Notes: generated by a model not told the origin, from the sequence alone. 64,000 nt of DNA from Singulisphaera sp. GP187 (GCF_900129635.1 NZ_FSRB01000001.1:4987501-5051500); one strand, 5' to 3'. Positions 7,909 to 16,359 are shown, numbered from the stretch's first letter. A program made the numbers and translations.

Positions 7909-8835
7909 ATGCGATGCGCCGACCGCACGCAGGCTCAAAGTCGTGCGTTCACCCTGATCGAGCTTCTCGTGGTCATCAGCATTATCGCGTTGCTGATCGC
8001 CCTGCTTTTGCCTGCGGTCCAGGCCGCCCGCGAAGCCGCGCGGCGGGCCCAGTGCGTCAATAATCTGAAGCAAATCGGCCTGGCTCTTCATCATTACGAG
8101 AGTACCCATCATCTGTTCCCGCCCGGTTACGTCTCGGCGTTTCAAGCGGACGGCACGGACCTCGGGCCCGGTTGGGGGTGGGCCGCCATGCTTCTGCCCC
8201 AAATGGAACAAAAGCCGCTCTTCGACACGTTGAATTTCAGCCTGGCCATTGAGGAGACCGCGAACCTGACGAGTCGATTATCGCTCATCGCGGCCTTTCT
8301 CTGCCCGTCGGATACCGTCCCCCCCTCCTGGTGGGCGATGGTCCGGAACCCCAGCGGCGCACCCACCCAGCGCATCTGTGAGGTTGCCCCTTCGAATGAC
8401 GTCGGTGTCTATGGGACCAGCGACCCGGGATTGGATGGCGACGGCCTCTTCTTCCGTGATAGCCACGTCGCGCTGCGTGACATCAGCGACGGCACCTCGC
8501 AGACCCTGGCCGTAGGAGAGCGGTCGCACAGCCTTGGCGAAGCCACCTGGGTGGGTTCCATCACCAATGCGGTCCTCTTCCCCGTGAACAACGACGGCGT
8601 GGGTTACCCACGAGCGGAGGGGGGCCCCGGCATGATCCTCGGCCATGCCGGCGGCCGCCTTGGACCGGGCGACCCGAACGGTGAAGTCAACCAGTTTTAT
8701 AGTCGTCACCCCGGGGGAGTGAACTTCCTGTTCGCCGACGGCCATGTCATGTTTCTCAAGACCACGATGACGAACAAAACGTTTCGGGCCCTGGCCACGC
8801 GAGCCGGAGCCGAGGTTGTCTCGGGAGAATTCTGA
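7909..8835 (+). CDS. DUF1559 pseudopilin-like protein (H-X9-DG type)
   Basis: 308 aa. The N-terminus RAFTLIELLVVISIIALLIA is a type IV prepilin signal, cleaved before Phe and N-methylated by prepilin peptidase. The next segment LLPAVQAAREAARRAQCVNN and KQIGLALHHYESTHHLFPPG define DUF1559. Near the C-terminus HPGGVNFLFADGHV has the H-X9-DG spacing typical of this planctomycete family. The proteins are exported and are probably minor pseudopilins or surface proteins; members are highly multiplied in planctomycetes. GGAGG is about 7 nt before the ATG. The next gene, a small lipoprotein, starts 2 nt after the stop. Confidence 0.93.
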   Translation: MRCADRTQAQSRAFTLIELLVVISIIALLIALLLPAVQAAREAARRAQCVNNLKQIGLALHHYESTHHLFPPGYVSAFQADGTDLGPGWGWAAMLLPQMEQKPLFDTLNFSLAIEETANLTSRLSLIAAFLCPSDTVPPSWWAMVRNPSGAPTQRICEVAPSNDVGVYGTSDPGLDGDGLFFRDSHVALRDISDGTSQTLAVGERSHSLGEATWVGSITNAVLFPVNNDGVGYPRAEGGPGMILGHAGGRLGPGDPNGEVNQFYSRHPGGVNFLFADGHVMFLKTTMTNKTFRALATRAGAEVVSGEF

Positions 8836-8836
8836 A

Positions 8837-9106
8837 GTGAAAAAGACGTTTTCTGCGATTGCGTTGATGGTCTTCGTTCTGGGCTGCTCGAGCGAGCCCG
8901 AGAGTGATGAGATTGTCCCCATCGAGCAAGTTCCCGTCCAGATCCTGGATGTCGCTCGACGAGAACTGCCCGGATACACCTTCGATACGGTCTACAAAAT
9001 GAAGGTTGAGGGGAAGGATGCCTACGAGGTCCGGGGCAAGGACAAGCGAGGCAAGGTCCGCGAGGTGGAAGTTTCCACCACGGGTGAAGTTCTCGGAATT
9101 GAATGA
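8837..9106 (+). CDS. Small PepSY-like lipoprotein
   Basis: 89 aa starting at GTG 8837, with CGGGAG about 9 nt upstream inside the end of the preceding gene. MKKTFSAIALMVFVLGCSS is a lipoprotein signal with lipobox VLGC. The mature part is a PepSY-like fold (VARRELPGYTFDTVYKMK ... GKVREVEVSTTGEVLGIE), a domain often inhibitory or involved in protein-protein contacts. An in-frame ATG at 8816 lies within the upstream gene and would spoil the signal peptide. It begins 2 nt after the DUF1559 stop, so translational coupling and a joint envelope role are likely. Confidence 0.75.
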   Translation: MKKTFSAIALMVFVLGCSSEPESDEIVPIEQVPVQILDVARRELPGYTFDTVYKMKVEGKDAYEVRGKDKRGKVREVEVSTTGEVLGIE

Positions 9107-9136
9107 CATGGATAAATAGAGATTTGTGGGGGTCTT

Positions 9137-9205
9137 TCGCAAGGAAACCGGGCCGTCTGTCTGCCCCGGAGGCCGAAATTCGCGGGAGAAACTCATTCCC
9201 ACGCT
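9137..9205 (+). repeat. 69-bp dispersed repeat, copy 1 (inverted relative to 14255-14323)
   Basis: This copy and 14255-14323 are reverse complements over about 69 bp with two mismatches seen. The unit ends in CATTCCCACGC. Copy 1 is followed at 9258-9282 by a hairpin of 11-bp arms (CATTCCCACGC / GCGTGGGAATG). The two copies bracket the cellulase and aldo/keto reductase genes. Confidence 0.8.
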
Positions 9206-9257
9206 CGGCGGCCCCACCCGCCGGGGAAGACAAGACGACGCGGAGCGTCGCGGACGG

Positions 9258-9282
9258 CATTCCCACGCAGAGCGTGGGAATG
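9258..9282. repeat. CATTCCCACGC hairpin
   Basis: Perfect 11-bp arms with a 3-nt loop, matching the hairpin at 14239-14269. It could stop transcription of the convergent lipoprotein and cellulase genes, but has no T-run. Confidence 0.55.
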
Positions 9283-9355
9283 AGATCCCGGTATCCTTGC
9301 TAACATTTTATTTGATCATAGGGTAAAGCCAAGCCGAGTGCGGGCCCGCCTGGCG

Positions 9356-12300
9356 TCAGGCTCCGGCATGGATGATGCCGGTCCCCTGGCCGGTTCCGTC
9401 CAAGGTGGAATGGGTCGGATTTGTCAGGAGGACGAAGAAGGTGGCGTCGTGGGTGAGCGTGGGGTCGTAGAGGATCGTGACACTCACGGTGGCTTGTGTT
9501 TGGCCTGGAGCGAAGGTCAAGGTTCCATTCGTCGCCACGTAGTCGGTGCCCGAACTGGCGGTGCCGTTGGCGGTCGAATAGGCGACGGTCACCGTTTGCG
9601 TGCTCGGGGCGGAGAGGGTCACGACGAACGTCGCCGTGACGGTTACCGGGCCGCTCGTCGTTGGAAAGGCAAACTCGAGCGGGATCAGGCCTTGGACCTT
9701 GCTCTGGCTGGCCGTCTTCCAGTCGTCCTGGAGGATGCCCCCGGTATCGGTTGAGTTCGGGTTCCACGACCACCAGGTCCAGCTCATCCCTCGCTGGCCC
9801 GCAACGGAAGGACTGCTCGTCGTATTGCCGAGATAGCTGGTGATTTGCTGATACCATTGCTGGTCGGAGGTCGTTTGCAGCTTGCTGCCGAACTCGCCCA
9901 GCCAGACGGGCGCAATATTGTCTTGATACAAGTAGCCCCAGTATTGATTCCAGACGGACGTCAAGTTGTTGGGGTAATTGGCCGCGTTGAACCAGGACTG
10001 GTTGTAGACTGAGGCCGGGTAGTCGTGCGGCGAATAGACCACGCGGTTGGGCACGTTCAGGACGACCGGATGCGGCCCGGCGCCCATCAGGTTGCCTCCC
10101 CACCAGGTGCTCTGGCCGTTGTACGACTCGACCCCCTCGACGAAGATCAGCCAGTTCGGGTTGGCCGCCAGGACCGCATTGCCCGCGCGTTGCGCGGCCA
10201 GCCGCCAGTCGGTCGCGAGGTTGCCGTCGCCCCAACTCGCCTGCCCGTGCGGCTCGTTCTGGAGATCGGCCCCGATGACGGTGGGGTTCCCCGCGTAGCG
10301 CTGGGCGAGTGCGACCCAGTTGTTGATCCAGACTTGTTCCGAGTTGTTCGCGTCGCCGGGGATGTACCAGAGCGGTTCGTTGGCATGATTGTCGGGCAAG
10401 GCGCTATGGTGGTCGAGAATGATCCGGAGGCCGAGTTGCCCGGCATAGGAAACGATCTTGTCGAGGATTTGCAGGCTACTGAGCCCTTGGAAGTCGGGGT
10501 TCAGACTGAAGTTGATGCTGTTCGGGACGTTGGCCGGGTTGAAGATCGCATTCGAGAACGGCATCCGGATCGTGTTGAAGCCAAGCTGCTTCATCTGGTT
10601 CATCATGTCCTGATAATTGCGTGCCCAGAGACCGTGCGGAACGTAGTTCCCGGTCTCGAAGCCGAACCAGTTGATTCCGGCGATTTTGACGGAGGTCCCT
10701 TGGCTGTTGACGATCTGATTGCCGGCGGTCTGGAAGAAGCCGGACGTGGCCTGGCCGCTCGGTTCCGTCACCGTGACGTTACCGATGCGGATCGTCGGCG
10801 GAGTAGCCGGCGCCGTGGAAACGTCATGGATCGTGCCAACGGCGATCGTCCGCGCGAGCGTGGCGCCATTGGGGTTGGAGAGAACCAGTGAAAATGTGAT
10901 GTCGGGCTTGTTTGCCGTGATGATGGCATAAATGGGGACGGCGATCGTTTGCGTCGTCTGCCCGGCTCTGAACTGAAGTGTACCGCTGACGGCCTGGTAG
11001 TCGGTGGCCGACTTGGCGGTCCCGTCGGCCGTGGTATAAGCGACGGAGATCGGAGTCGTCGCCGGTTGAGTCAAGGTTACCGTGAAGAGCGCCTGCGTGG
11101 CGGTGCTGCCGACCGACACCGTCAGGTCGCTTGTCGAGAGCGCCGGGAGGACCGTGGCCCCGCCGCTCAGCGCGACCCCGTTGAGAACATAGTGGGTCGG
11201 AGTCCCCGCGTTCCCGCCTGGCTGGCCGTTGAACCCGAACGAGGTCGCCTGACCGGGGGCGATCGTGGCGTTGTAGCCGAGATCTTGGAGCACGTAATGG
11301 TTGCCGACGTGGCTGACGATCTTCGCGTTCCAGATCTGAGTGATGGTCGCGGGAAAGTCAAACTCGAGTGTCCATCCATTGATCGACGTTGAGCCGGTGT
11401 TAGTGAGCGCGAGATTGCCGGTGAAACCACTCCCCCAGTCGCTCGCGACGCTGTAGACCGCCGAGGCGGTGCCTGGAGTCGCGGGGGAATTGATCGTGAT
11501 ACTCGATGTGCCGCCGACACCGGCCGCGACGGCCCGGACCGTGGCGCTGGCCGCCGCCGCCGGGGCGGTGTACAGGCCCGATCCGCTGATCGTCCCCGCG
11601 CCGCTGGCGAGGGACCAGGTAAACGTCGGCTGGGTCGCCAGGGGGTTGGCGAACTGGTCGAGTGCCTGGGCGGTGAACGATTGCGTGGCGGTTGCAGCGA
11701 CCGTCGCCGTGGCCGGACTGACGACCACGGCGGTCAAGGTCTGGGCGACCGTGAGATTGACGTTGCTGGTGACGCTCAGCCCCGCCGCGTCGGTGATCGT
11801 CACCTGGAACGCATACGCCCCCGCCTTGCTGAACGTGGCGACCGTATTCTTGGCGGCGTTCGCGTTGTTGGCGCTCAAGGAGACCGGAGCTGGGGGCGTG
11901 CCGACGGTCGTCCACCGGTAGGTCAGGCTCGGTTCACCGCCATCGTCCGCGCCCAGGACGGTAAGCGCCACCGTCTTCCCGATCACAGAACTTGTTGCGG
12001 CGGCAGCGGGGACAGCCACCGTGGGAGCTGACTGAACTGGAGCGGGGCCGCCTCCACCAAGTTGTGTTCCATTGAGCACATAGTGGGTTGGCGCTGCGGT
12101 GATGTGTCCGGGCGCACCGTTGAAACCAAACGTCGTGGTTTGTCCGGGGGCGATCGTCGCGTTGTAACCGGCATCTTGCAGGACGTAATGATCGCCGACG
12201 TGACTGACGATCTTCGCGTTCCAGATTTGGGTCAGATTCGCGGCGAAGTCGAACTCGAGTGTCCAGCCGTTGATGGCGTTCGAACTGTTGTTGGCGACCG

Positions 12301-12493
12301 CCATGCTGCCGGTGAACCCCGTCCCCCAGTCGTTGACGACCGAGAACGTGGCCGAAACGCTAACCGCCGAGAGCGGGGCCGCAACAATCGCCACCGCGAG
12401 CAGGTCGCGAACCTCGAGCGCCTCCATCGAGAGTAGGGCGTGACGACGCGCGACCATGCAACGACGGCGGAAGGGCAGCCTGGAATCGAGCAT
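9356..12493 (-). CDS. Modular GH5 cellulase with two CBM2 and Calx-beta modules
   Basis: 1045 aa. Order: LEPR-XLL-like motif (MEALEVRDLLAVA, residues ~23-35), CBM2 (~40-152), Ig/PKD-like and Big-like modules (~160-340), second CBM2 (~344-444), Calx-beta (~455-555), GH5 domain (~584-941), and a C-terminal beta module. GH5 family members hydrolyse beta-1,4-glucans. Glu747 in LQNEPHG is the acid/base and Glu867 in WLGEFGS the nucleophile; HDYPASV and DHHS agree. The two CBM2 modules (NGWTLEFDF, TQIWNAKIVSHVG) should bind crystalline cellulose. Oddly, a Calx-beta strand (TIRIGNVTVTEPSGQ) precedes GH5 and the rest of that Calx-beta follows it. AGGAG lies 6 nt before the ATG at 12493; the preceding GTG is too close. 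Flanked by inverted repeats. Confidence 0.9.
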   Translation of the reverse strand: MLDSRLPFRRRCMVARRHALLSMEALEVRDLLAVAIVAAPLSAVSVSATFSVVNDWGTGFTGSMAVANNSSNAINGWTLEFDFAANLTQIWNAKIVSHVGDHYVLQDAGYNATIAPGQTTTFGFNGAPGHITAAPTHYVLNGTQLGGGGPAPVQSAPTVAVPAAAATSSVIGKTVALTVLGADDGGEPSLTYRWTTVGTPPAPVSLSANNANAAKNTVATFSKAGAYAFQVTITDAAGLSVTSNVNLTVAQTLTAVVVSPATATVAATATQSFTAQALDQFANPLATQPTFTWSLASGAGTISGSGLYTAPAAAASATVRAVAAGVGGTSSITINSPATPGTASAVYSVASDWGSGFTGNLALTNTGSTSINGWTLEFDFPATITQIWNAKIVSHVGNHYVLQDLGYNATIAPGQATSFGFNGQPGGNAGTPTHYVLNGVALSGGATVLPALSTSDLTVSVGSTATQALFTVTLTQPATTPISVAYTTADGTAKSATDYQAVSGTLQFRAGQTTQTIAVPIYAIITANKPDITFSLVLSNPNGATLARTIAVGTIHDVSTAPATPPTIRIGNVTVTEPSGQATSGFFQTAGNQIVNSQGTSVKIAGINWFGFETGNYVPHGLWARNYQDMMNQMKQLGFNTIRMPFSNAIFNPANVPNSINFSLNPDFQGLSSLQILDKIVSYAGQLGLRIILDHHSALPDNHANEPLWYIPGDANNSEQVWINNWVALAQRYAGNPTVIGADLQNEPHGQASWGDGNLATDWRLAAQRAGNAVLAANPNWLIFVEGVESYNGQSTWWGGNLMGAGPHPVVLNVPNRVVYSPHDYPASVYNQSWFNAANYPNNLTSVWNQYWGYLYQDNIAPVWLGEFGSKLQTTSDQQWYQQITSYLGNTTSSPSVAGQRGMSWTWWSWNPNSTDTGGILQDDWKTASQSKVQGLIPLEFAFPTTSGPVTVTATFVVTLSAPSTQTVTVAYSTANGTASSGTDYVATNGTLTFAPGQTQATVSVTILYDPTLTHDATFFVLLTNPTHSTLDGTGQGTGIIHAGA

Positions 12494-12957
12494 CACGGAC
12501 TCCTGGAAGGGAAATCACGATGTCGGAATCTCTACAAACCAGACCAATTGCTTGCATGCATGCGTGACATTGCCATGGTAGGCCTCGCTCGGTCGGACTT
12601 CAAGCGGCTCACCCAAAAGGGCGGCTCTGGTGTTGAGAAAACCGGACTGTCGGCGGTGGCACGCCTCGCCCTGGCGGACCGGATTCGAGGTCGATCCCCT
12701 CAGGGAACCGTGGTGCGGGACCGATGGGAACCGGATTGCGTCACCGTGTGCACCGGCTTGCCGGCACGTGGAGCGGTTGTGGTAAGATGGCGGCCGAGGT
12801 CTCCTGATGTCACGGGACAGGCGTACCGATCATGTCGAGACGCTTCATGGATAAGAGCCCCGTAATCTCTCGTGATATTTCATGGTTCGGGCGCGTTCCT
12901 TCCATCATCCACGGGCCGTTGGGTTCAACGACCCGTCCCACGAGGAGTTGAGAACCG
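12494..12957. other. Divergent intergenic region
   Basis: Separates the cellulase gene (minus) from the aldo/keto reductase gene (plus), so promoters for both are expected here. I could not single out a hexamer pair with confidence. No gene is supported. Confidence 0.45.
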
Positions 12958-14208
12958 ATGGCCCACGAAGCGATGGACAGCACCAACCGGCGGACGTTTC
13001 TGCAGACCGGCGCGTTGGCCACGGCCTCGGCCATGAGCCTGGCCCCCGGCGCTGCGGGTGTGGCCCAGGCCCAGGACGCTGCTGCCAAGACCGGGGTGAT
13101 TCCCACGCGACCGCTTGGCAAGACCGGGGTCAACATCACCCTACTGGATCAAGGGGCCGTGCGGAGCGAAAGCCTCGACCGCCTCTTCCGAACGGCCTTC
13201 GCCAGCGGGATCCGCGTCTTCGACACCGCCAAGGTCTACGGCACCGAGCCCGCCTTCAAGAAGTGGTTCGAGCAGGTCCCCGAGATCCGCAAGCAGATCT
13301 TCCTCGTCACCAAGGACATGCCCAAAGGGCCTGGCGAGATGATGAAGATGGTCGACGAGCGGCTGGCGAGCCTCGGGACCGACTTCATCGACCTCTTCTT
13401 TATCCACGGCTTGGGAGATGAACACAGCCTTGACGATGCGATGAACTTCGTGAAGAGCCAGGAGTTCAAGGAGACGGCCGAGGCGATCCGGAAGTCGGGC
13501 AAGGCCAAGTTCGTCGGCTTCTCGACGCATCACAAGAACCGCGCCCAGATCATCCAGGCGGCCGCCGACGGCGGGATCGTCGACGCGATCATGCTTCAGT
13601 ACACCCCCTGGCTCGATAAGGACTCGGCCCTCAACAAGGCGCTCGACGCCTGCTGGAACAAGGGGATCGGCCTGATCACGATGAAGCAGATCGCCGGCAA
13701 ACAGTTCGGTGACAAGTACAACGGCAACATCCTCGAAGACGTTCAGCGCAAGGTGCCGATGCTCGCCGATCGCAACCTGACCCCGTTCCAGGGGCTCCTG
13801 CATGCGATCTGGACCGACGAACGCATCAGCGCCTCGTGCGTCTCGATGAAGAACACCGACCAGATCCGCGAGAACACCGACGCCGCCCGCCGCTACGAAC
13901 CGCTCAAAACGACCGACATCCTCCAACTTCGCGACGCCGTCCTCGCCGCCGGCCAGACCCTCTGCGCCGATTGCGACGGCCGCTGCTCAGTAGCCGCCGG
14001 CACCCAGGCCGAGCTCGGCAACCTGACCCGGTTCCTGACCTACCACGAGCACCACGGTCATCGCACCGAGGCCCGCCGCCAGTTCGCCAACATGACCGAC
14101 GCCGCTCGCGACTGGGCGGGCGCCGACCTCGAAGCCGCCCGCGAAGCCTGCCCCGGCAAGCTCGACTTCGCCAAGCTCTTGCCCGAGGTAAATCGACACT
14201 TGGCTTGA
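12958..14208 (+). CDS. Tat-exported aldo/keto reductase with CxxCxxxC motif
   Basis: 416 aa. The N-terminus has a twin-arginine signal (TNRRTFLQ, residues 9-16) followed by an Ala-rich hydrophobic stretch ending near AQAQDAAA. The catalytic barrel resembles aldo/keto reductases: VFDTAKVYG supplies Asp and Tyr, LVTKDMPKG Lys, LFFIHG His. Near the C-terminus LCADCDGRC (Cys336, Cys339, Cys343) forms a CxxCxxxC cluster, reminiscent of iron-sulfur-containing members. Such planctomycete proteins often accompany sugar-related oxidoreductases. The ATG at 12958 follows GAGGAG by about 12 nt. Tat export suggests that a cofactor is loaded before transport. Substrate unknown. Confidence 0.82.
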   Translation: MAHEAMDSTNRRTFLQTGALATASAMSLAPGAAGVAQAQDAAAKTGVIPTRPLGKTGVNITLLDQGAVRSESLDRLFRTAFASGIRVFDTAKVYGTEPAFKKWFEQVPEIRKQIFLVTKDMPKGPGEMMKMVDERLASLGTDFIDLFFIHGLGDEHSLDDAMNFVKSQEFKETAEAIRKSGKAKFVGFSTHHKNRAQIIQAAADGGIVDAIMLQYTPWLDKDSALNKALDACWNKGIGLITMKQIAGKQFGDKYNGNILEDVQRKVPMLADRNLTPFQGLLHAIWTDERISASCVSMKNTDQIRENTDAARRYEPLKTTDILQLRDAVLAAGQTLCADCDGRCSVAAGTQAELGNLTRFLTYHEHHGHRTEARRQFANMTDAARDWAGADLEAAREACPGKLDFAKLLPEVNRHLA

Positions 14209-14238
14209 GCCTAGATGTGCTTTGATTTTCGAGCCGGA

Positions 14239-14269
14239 ACTCGTTCCCACGCTCTGCGTGGGAATGAGT
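14239..14269. repeat. Hairpin at the outer end of repeat copy 2
   Basis: ACTCGTTCCCACGC and GCGTGGGAATGAGT pair around a 3-nt loop with one mismatch. It lies 30 bp after the aldo/keto reductase stop and directly abuts the 69-bp repeat copy. Confidence 0.6.
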
Positions 14270-14323
14270 TTCTCCCGCGAAATTCGGCCTCCGGGGCAGA
14301 CAGACGGCCCAGTTTCCTTGCGA
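14255..14323 (-). repeat. 69-bp dispersed repeat, copy 2
   Basis: Reverse complement of 9137-9205 with two mismatches seen. Together with the adjoining hairpins, the copies form a long inverted repeat around 9.2-14.3 kb. See findings. Confidence 0.8.
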
Positions 14324-14373
14324 CAGACTCTTCGTGCCGTTCGGCCCGGAGTTTCCCTGGCTTGACGGTGGAT

Positions 14374-15231
14374 CTAATGCAGATGCCTCAGCTTGTCGGG
14401 ATTCCTCACCACATAGATTGCCGCGACCGTTCCGTCCTCGATATCGAGCGCGGTCGTCGAAAGTTCACCATCGGCCTCGAGCGTGATGAAACCGGGCAAT
14501 CCGTTGACGAAACCGGCACGAACCAGTTTCGAACCATTCTCTCGGAAATGAGTCGCCAGATATTCATGAACCTTCATGACAGCATCGAAGCCGTAGATCG
14601 GCTCCGTGGCTGCCGGACGCTTGCCGCCGCCGTCGGCATGAAGGCTGACATCCGCCGCCAACATCGCCCCAAGCGCCTTCATGTCGCCGCTACGTGAGGC
14701 GATGAAAAAGGCCTCGGCAAGTGCGAGACCCCGTTCTTTTTCCGCCTGGTAACGAGGTCTCGCCTCACGGACATGGGTGCGCGCGCGGCCAGCGAGTTGG
14801 CGGCAGGTCGCTGGGTCGCGCTGGATGGTCGCTGCAACCTCCTCGAATCCCAGCCCGAACACATCGTGCAGCAGAAAGGCGGCACGCTCGAGCGGGGAAA
14901 GACGTTCCAGCACAAGCATCAGCGGCAAGGTGACGTCTTCCTGGTCGTCCTCTTCCACGATGGGATCGGGAAGCCAGGGACCGACATAGCTCTCGCGCTG
15001 ACGCCGTGCGGATTTGAGCTGGTCGAGACTGAGGCGCGTAACCGTACGGCGCAGGAAAGCCTCAGGGCTACGCACCTCGCTCCGGTCGGCCTTCATCCAA
15101 CGGATGAAGGCCTCCTGGACGATGTCCTCGGCGTCCGACACGGAGCCAAGCATGCGGTACGCAACCCGCATGAGCTTCGGACGCAACTGGCCGAAACCAG
15201 CCGCGGCATCATCGGCCGACGCGTTCGCCAT
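14374..15231 (-). CDS. sigJ: ECF41/SigJ-type RNA polymerase sigma factor
   Basis: 285 aa. Sigma region 2 (LMRVAYRMLGSVSDAEDIVQ) and region 4 (LSPLERAAFLLHDVFGLGFE) are followed by a fused SnoaL-like domain of about 110 residues. That domain contains DGGGK and ends in NPDKLRH, both diagnostic for group ECF41, in which the C-terminal domain regulates the sigma factor in place of an anti-sigma factor. The ATG at 15231 overlaps the TGA of the carboxymuconolactone decarboxylase gene (ATGA), so the two are translationally coupled; this pairing is the classical ECF41 context. A promoter matching the published ECF41 consensus lies upstream of the operon at 15741-15767, implying autoregulation. The inducing signal is unknown. 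Confidence 0.93.
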   Translation of the reverse strand: MANASADDAAAGFGQLRPKLMRVAYRMLGSVSDAEDIVQEAFIRWMKADRSEVRSPEAFLRRTVTRLSLDQLKSARRQRESYVGPWLPDPIVEEDDQEDVTLPLMLVLERLSPLERAAFLLHDVFGLGFEEVAATIQRDPATCRQLAGRARTHVREARPRYQAEKERGLALAEAFFIASRSGDMKALGAMLAADVSLHADGGGKRPAATEPIYGFDAVMKVHEYLATHFRENGSKLVRAGFVNGLPGFITLEADGELSTTALDIEDGTVAAIYVVRNPDKLRHLH

Positions 15232-15707
15232 CAGATGGCGGCCACCCGGGCGGCTGCGATCGTCGCCGGGTCGGCAAACAGGCCGAAACCGACCGCGATG
15301 CGGTTCCACCCGTTGATGATATTGATCGTCAAGGTGAGCTTGACCTGTTCCTCCTCCGTGAACTGGGCCTTCAGGGCTTCGTAGGCGCTCACGTGCTCAC
15401 GTCCTTCGGAGAGCCGCGTCATGGCCTCAGTCCAGCCGAGAGCCGCGCGTTCGCGATCCGTGTAACAAGGGGCCTCCCGCCAGGCCGGCAGCAGGTAGAT
15501 GCGCTGCTCGGTTTCGCCATTCTCGCGCGCTTCGACGGCATGGAGATTGATGCAGTTGGCGCAGCCGTTGATCTGGGAGGCCCGCAGCTTCACGAGTTCG
15601 GTGAGGCTCGGCTCGAAGCTGGCGGCGGCGGCAAGTTGGATCGATGTGCGTTGCCAATCCCTCATCAGCGAAGGGGCCGCGGCGAAGAGATCAATTTTGG
15701 CAGTCAT
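15231..15707 (-). CDS. Carboxymuconolactone decarboxylase/AhpD-like protein
   Basis: 158 aa. GCANCINLHAVEA holds the CxxCxxxH motif of AhpD-like peroxidase-type members, and TELVKLRASQING and LTLTINIINGWNRIAVGF are typical of the family. It probably uses the cysteine pair for thiol-dependent reduction of peroxides or similar electrophiles. The ATG at 15707 follows AAAGGAAG; an ATG at 15773 would add residues overlapping the promoter. It is the first gene of the ECF41 operon, where COE genes (carboxymuconolactone decarboxylase, oxidoreductase or epimerase) are normally found and are the regulon target. Confidence 0.92.
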   Translation of the reverse strand: MTAKIDLFAAAPSLMRDWQRTSIQLAAAASFEPSLTELVKLRASQINGCANCINLHAVEARENGETEQRIYLLPAWREAPCYTDRERAALGWTEAMTRLSEGREHVSAYEALKAQFTEEEQVKLTLTINIINGWNRIAVGFGLFADPATIAAARVAAI

Positions 15708-15740
15708 GATTGGCTTCCTTTCTGTTAGTGCCACCATGAA

Positions 15741-15767
15741 GACGAGCCAGGATCCGCCAAAGTGACA
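15741..15767 (-). promoter_or_regulatory. ECF41-type autoregulated promoter
   Basis: On the minus strand TGTCACT (15761-15767) is followed after 16 bp by CGTC (15741-15744), 34 bp upstream of the decarboxylase start. The ECF41 consensus, as I recall it, is TGTCACA-n16-CGTC; 10 of 11 bases and the spacing match. It should be recognised by the sigma factor encoded two genes downstream. Confidence 0.8.
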
Positions 15768-15899
15768 TGCCAAAGATTTTTCTGCCCCCCGACATCATGC
15801 GATAGGAGTAACCGCCGGAGAGAGCAGGCAACACTCGGGGCTGTGCCAACTCACCGGAACGGTTCCGGCGCAATGGCTTCACGAACCCGTCAGGTCGCG

Positions 15900-15927
15900 T
15901 TGACAGAACCGCGATCGCTGTTAGATT
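15900..15927 (+). promoter_or_regulatory. Sigma70-like promoter of the BlaI-M56 operon
   Basis: TTGACA (15900-15905), 16-bp spacer, TAGATT (15922-15927), about 50 bp upstream of the BlaI-family start. The adjacent AT-rich patch could hold the repressor operator, but I saw no clear TACA/TGTA dyad. Confidence 0.5.
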
Positions 15928-15975
15928 ATGGAAACCAAATTTGAAATACCAAATCAGCAAACGGAGGGCCCTGGC

Positions 15976-16359
15976 ATGGGACGCCCGCCTGCGAAGGATC
16001 TGACGGAGCGTGAGCTGGAAGTCATGCATGTCTTTTGGCGGCATGGTGAGGCGACGGCGGCCGAGACGCGCGACCGGCTGGCGGCGGCGGGTCTGGACCG
16101 GACGTACACGACGATTGCCAACCTGATCCGGGGGTTGGCCGACAAGGGTTTCCTCCGCCAGCTCAACGAGGAGCGGCCGTTCTGTTACAAGGCTGCGCGC
16201 TCGCATGAGGATGTTTCGGGTCGGCTTTTGGGCGACCTGCTTCAACGCGTGTTTCGCGGTTCACGTGCGCAGCTTTTGAAGCAGCTCGTGGAGCAACGGA
16301 CGCTCACGGCCGAGGAGCGGAGCCTGCTCGAACGGATCTTGAAGGAGCAAGACCGATGA
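15976..16359 (+). CDS. BlaI/MecI-family transcriptional repressor
   Basis: 127 aa, normal for the family. A winged helix (LTERELEVMHVFWRHGEATA ... DRTYTTIANLIRGLADKGFL) is followed by a dimerisation tail (LLQRVFRGSRAQLLKQLVEQ). BlaI-type repressors are cleaved or released when the partner M56 metalloprotease senses a signal. GGAGGG precedes the ATG at 15976 by about 8 nt; an upstream ATG at 15928 lacks a ribosome binding site and overlaps the predicted -10 box. The stop overlaps the start of the M56 gene (ATGA). Resistance to beta-lactams cannot be inferred: such pairs are abundant in planctomycetes and serve many purposes. Confidence 0.92.
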   Translation: MGRPPAKDLTERELEVMHVFWRHGEATAAETRDRLAAAGLDRTYTTIANLIRGLADKGFLRQLNEERPFCYKAARSHEDVSGRLLGDLLQRVFRGSRAQLLKQLVEQRTLTAEERSLLERILKEQDR

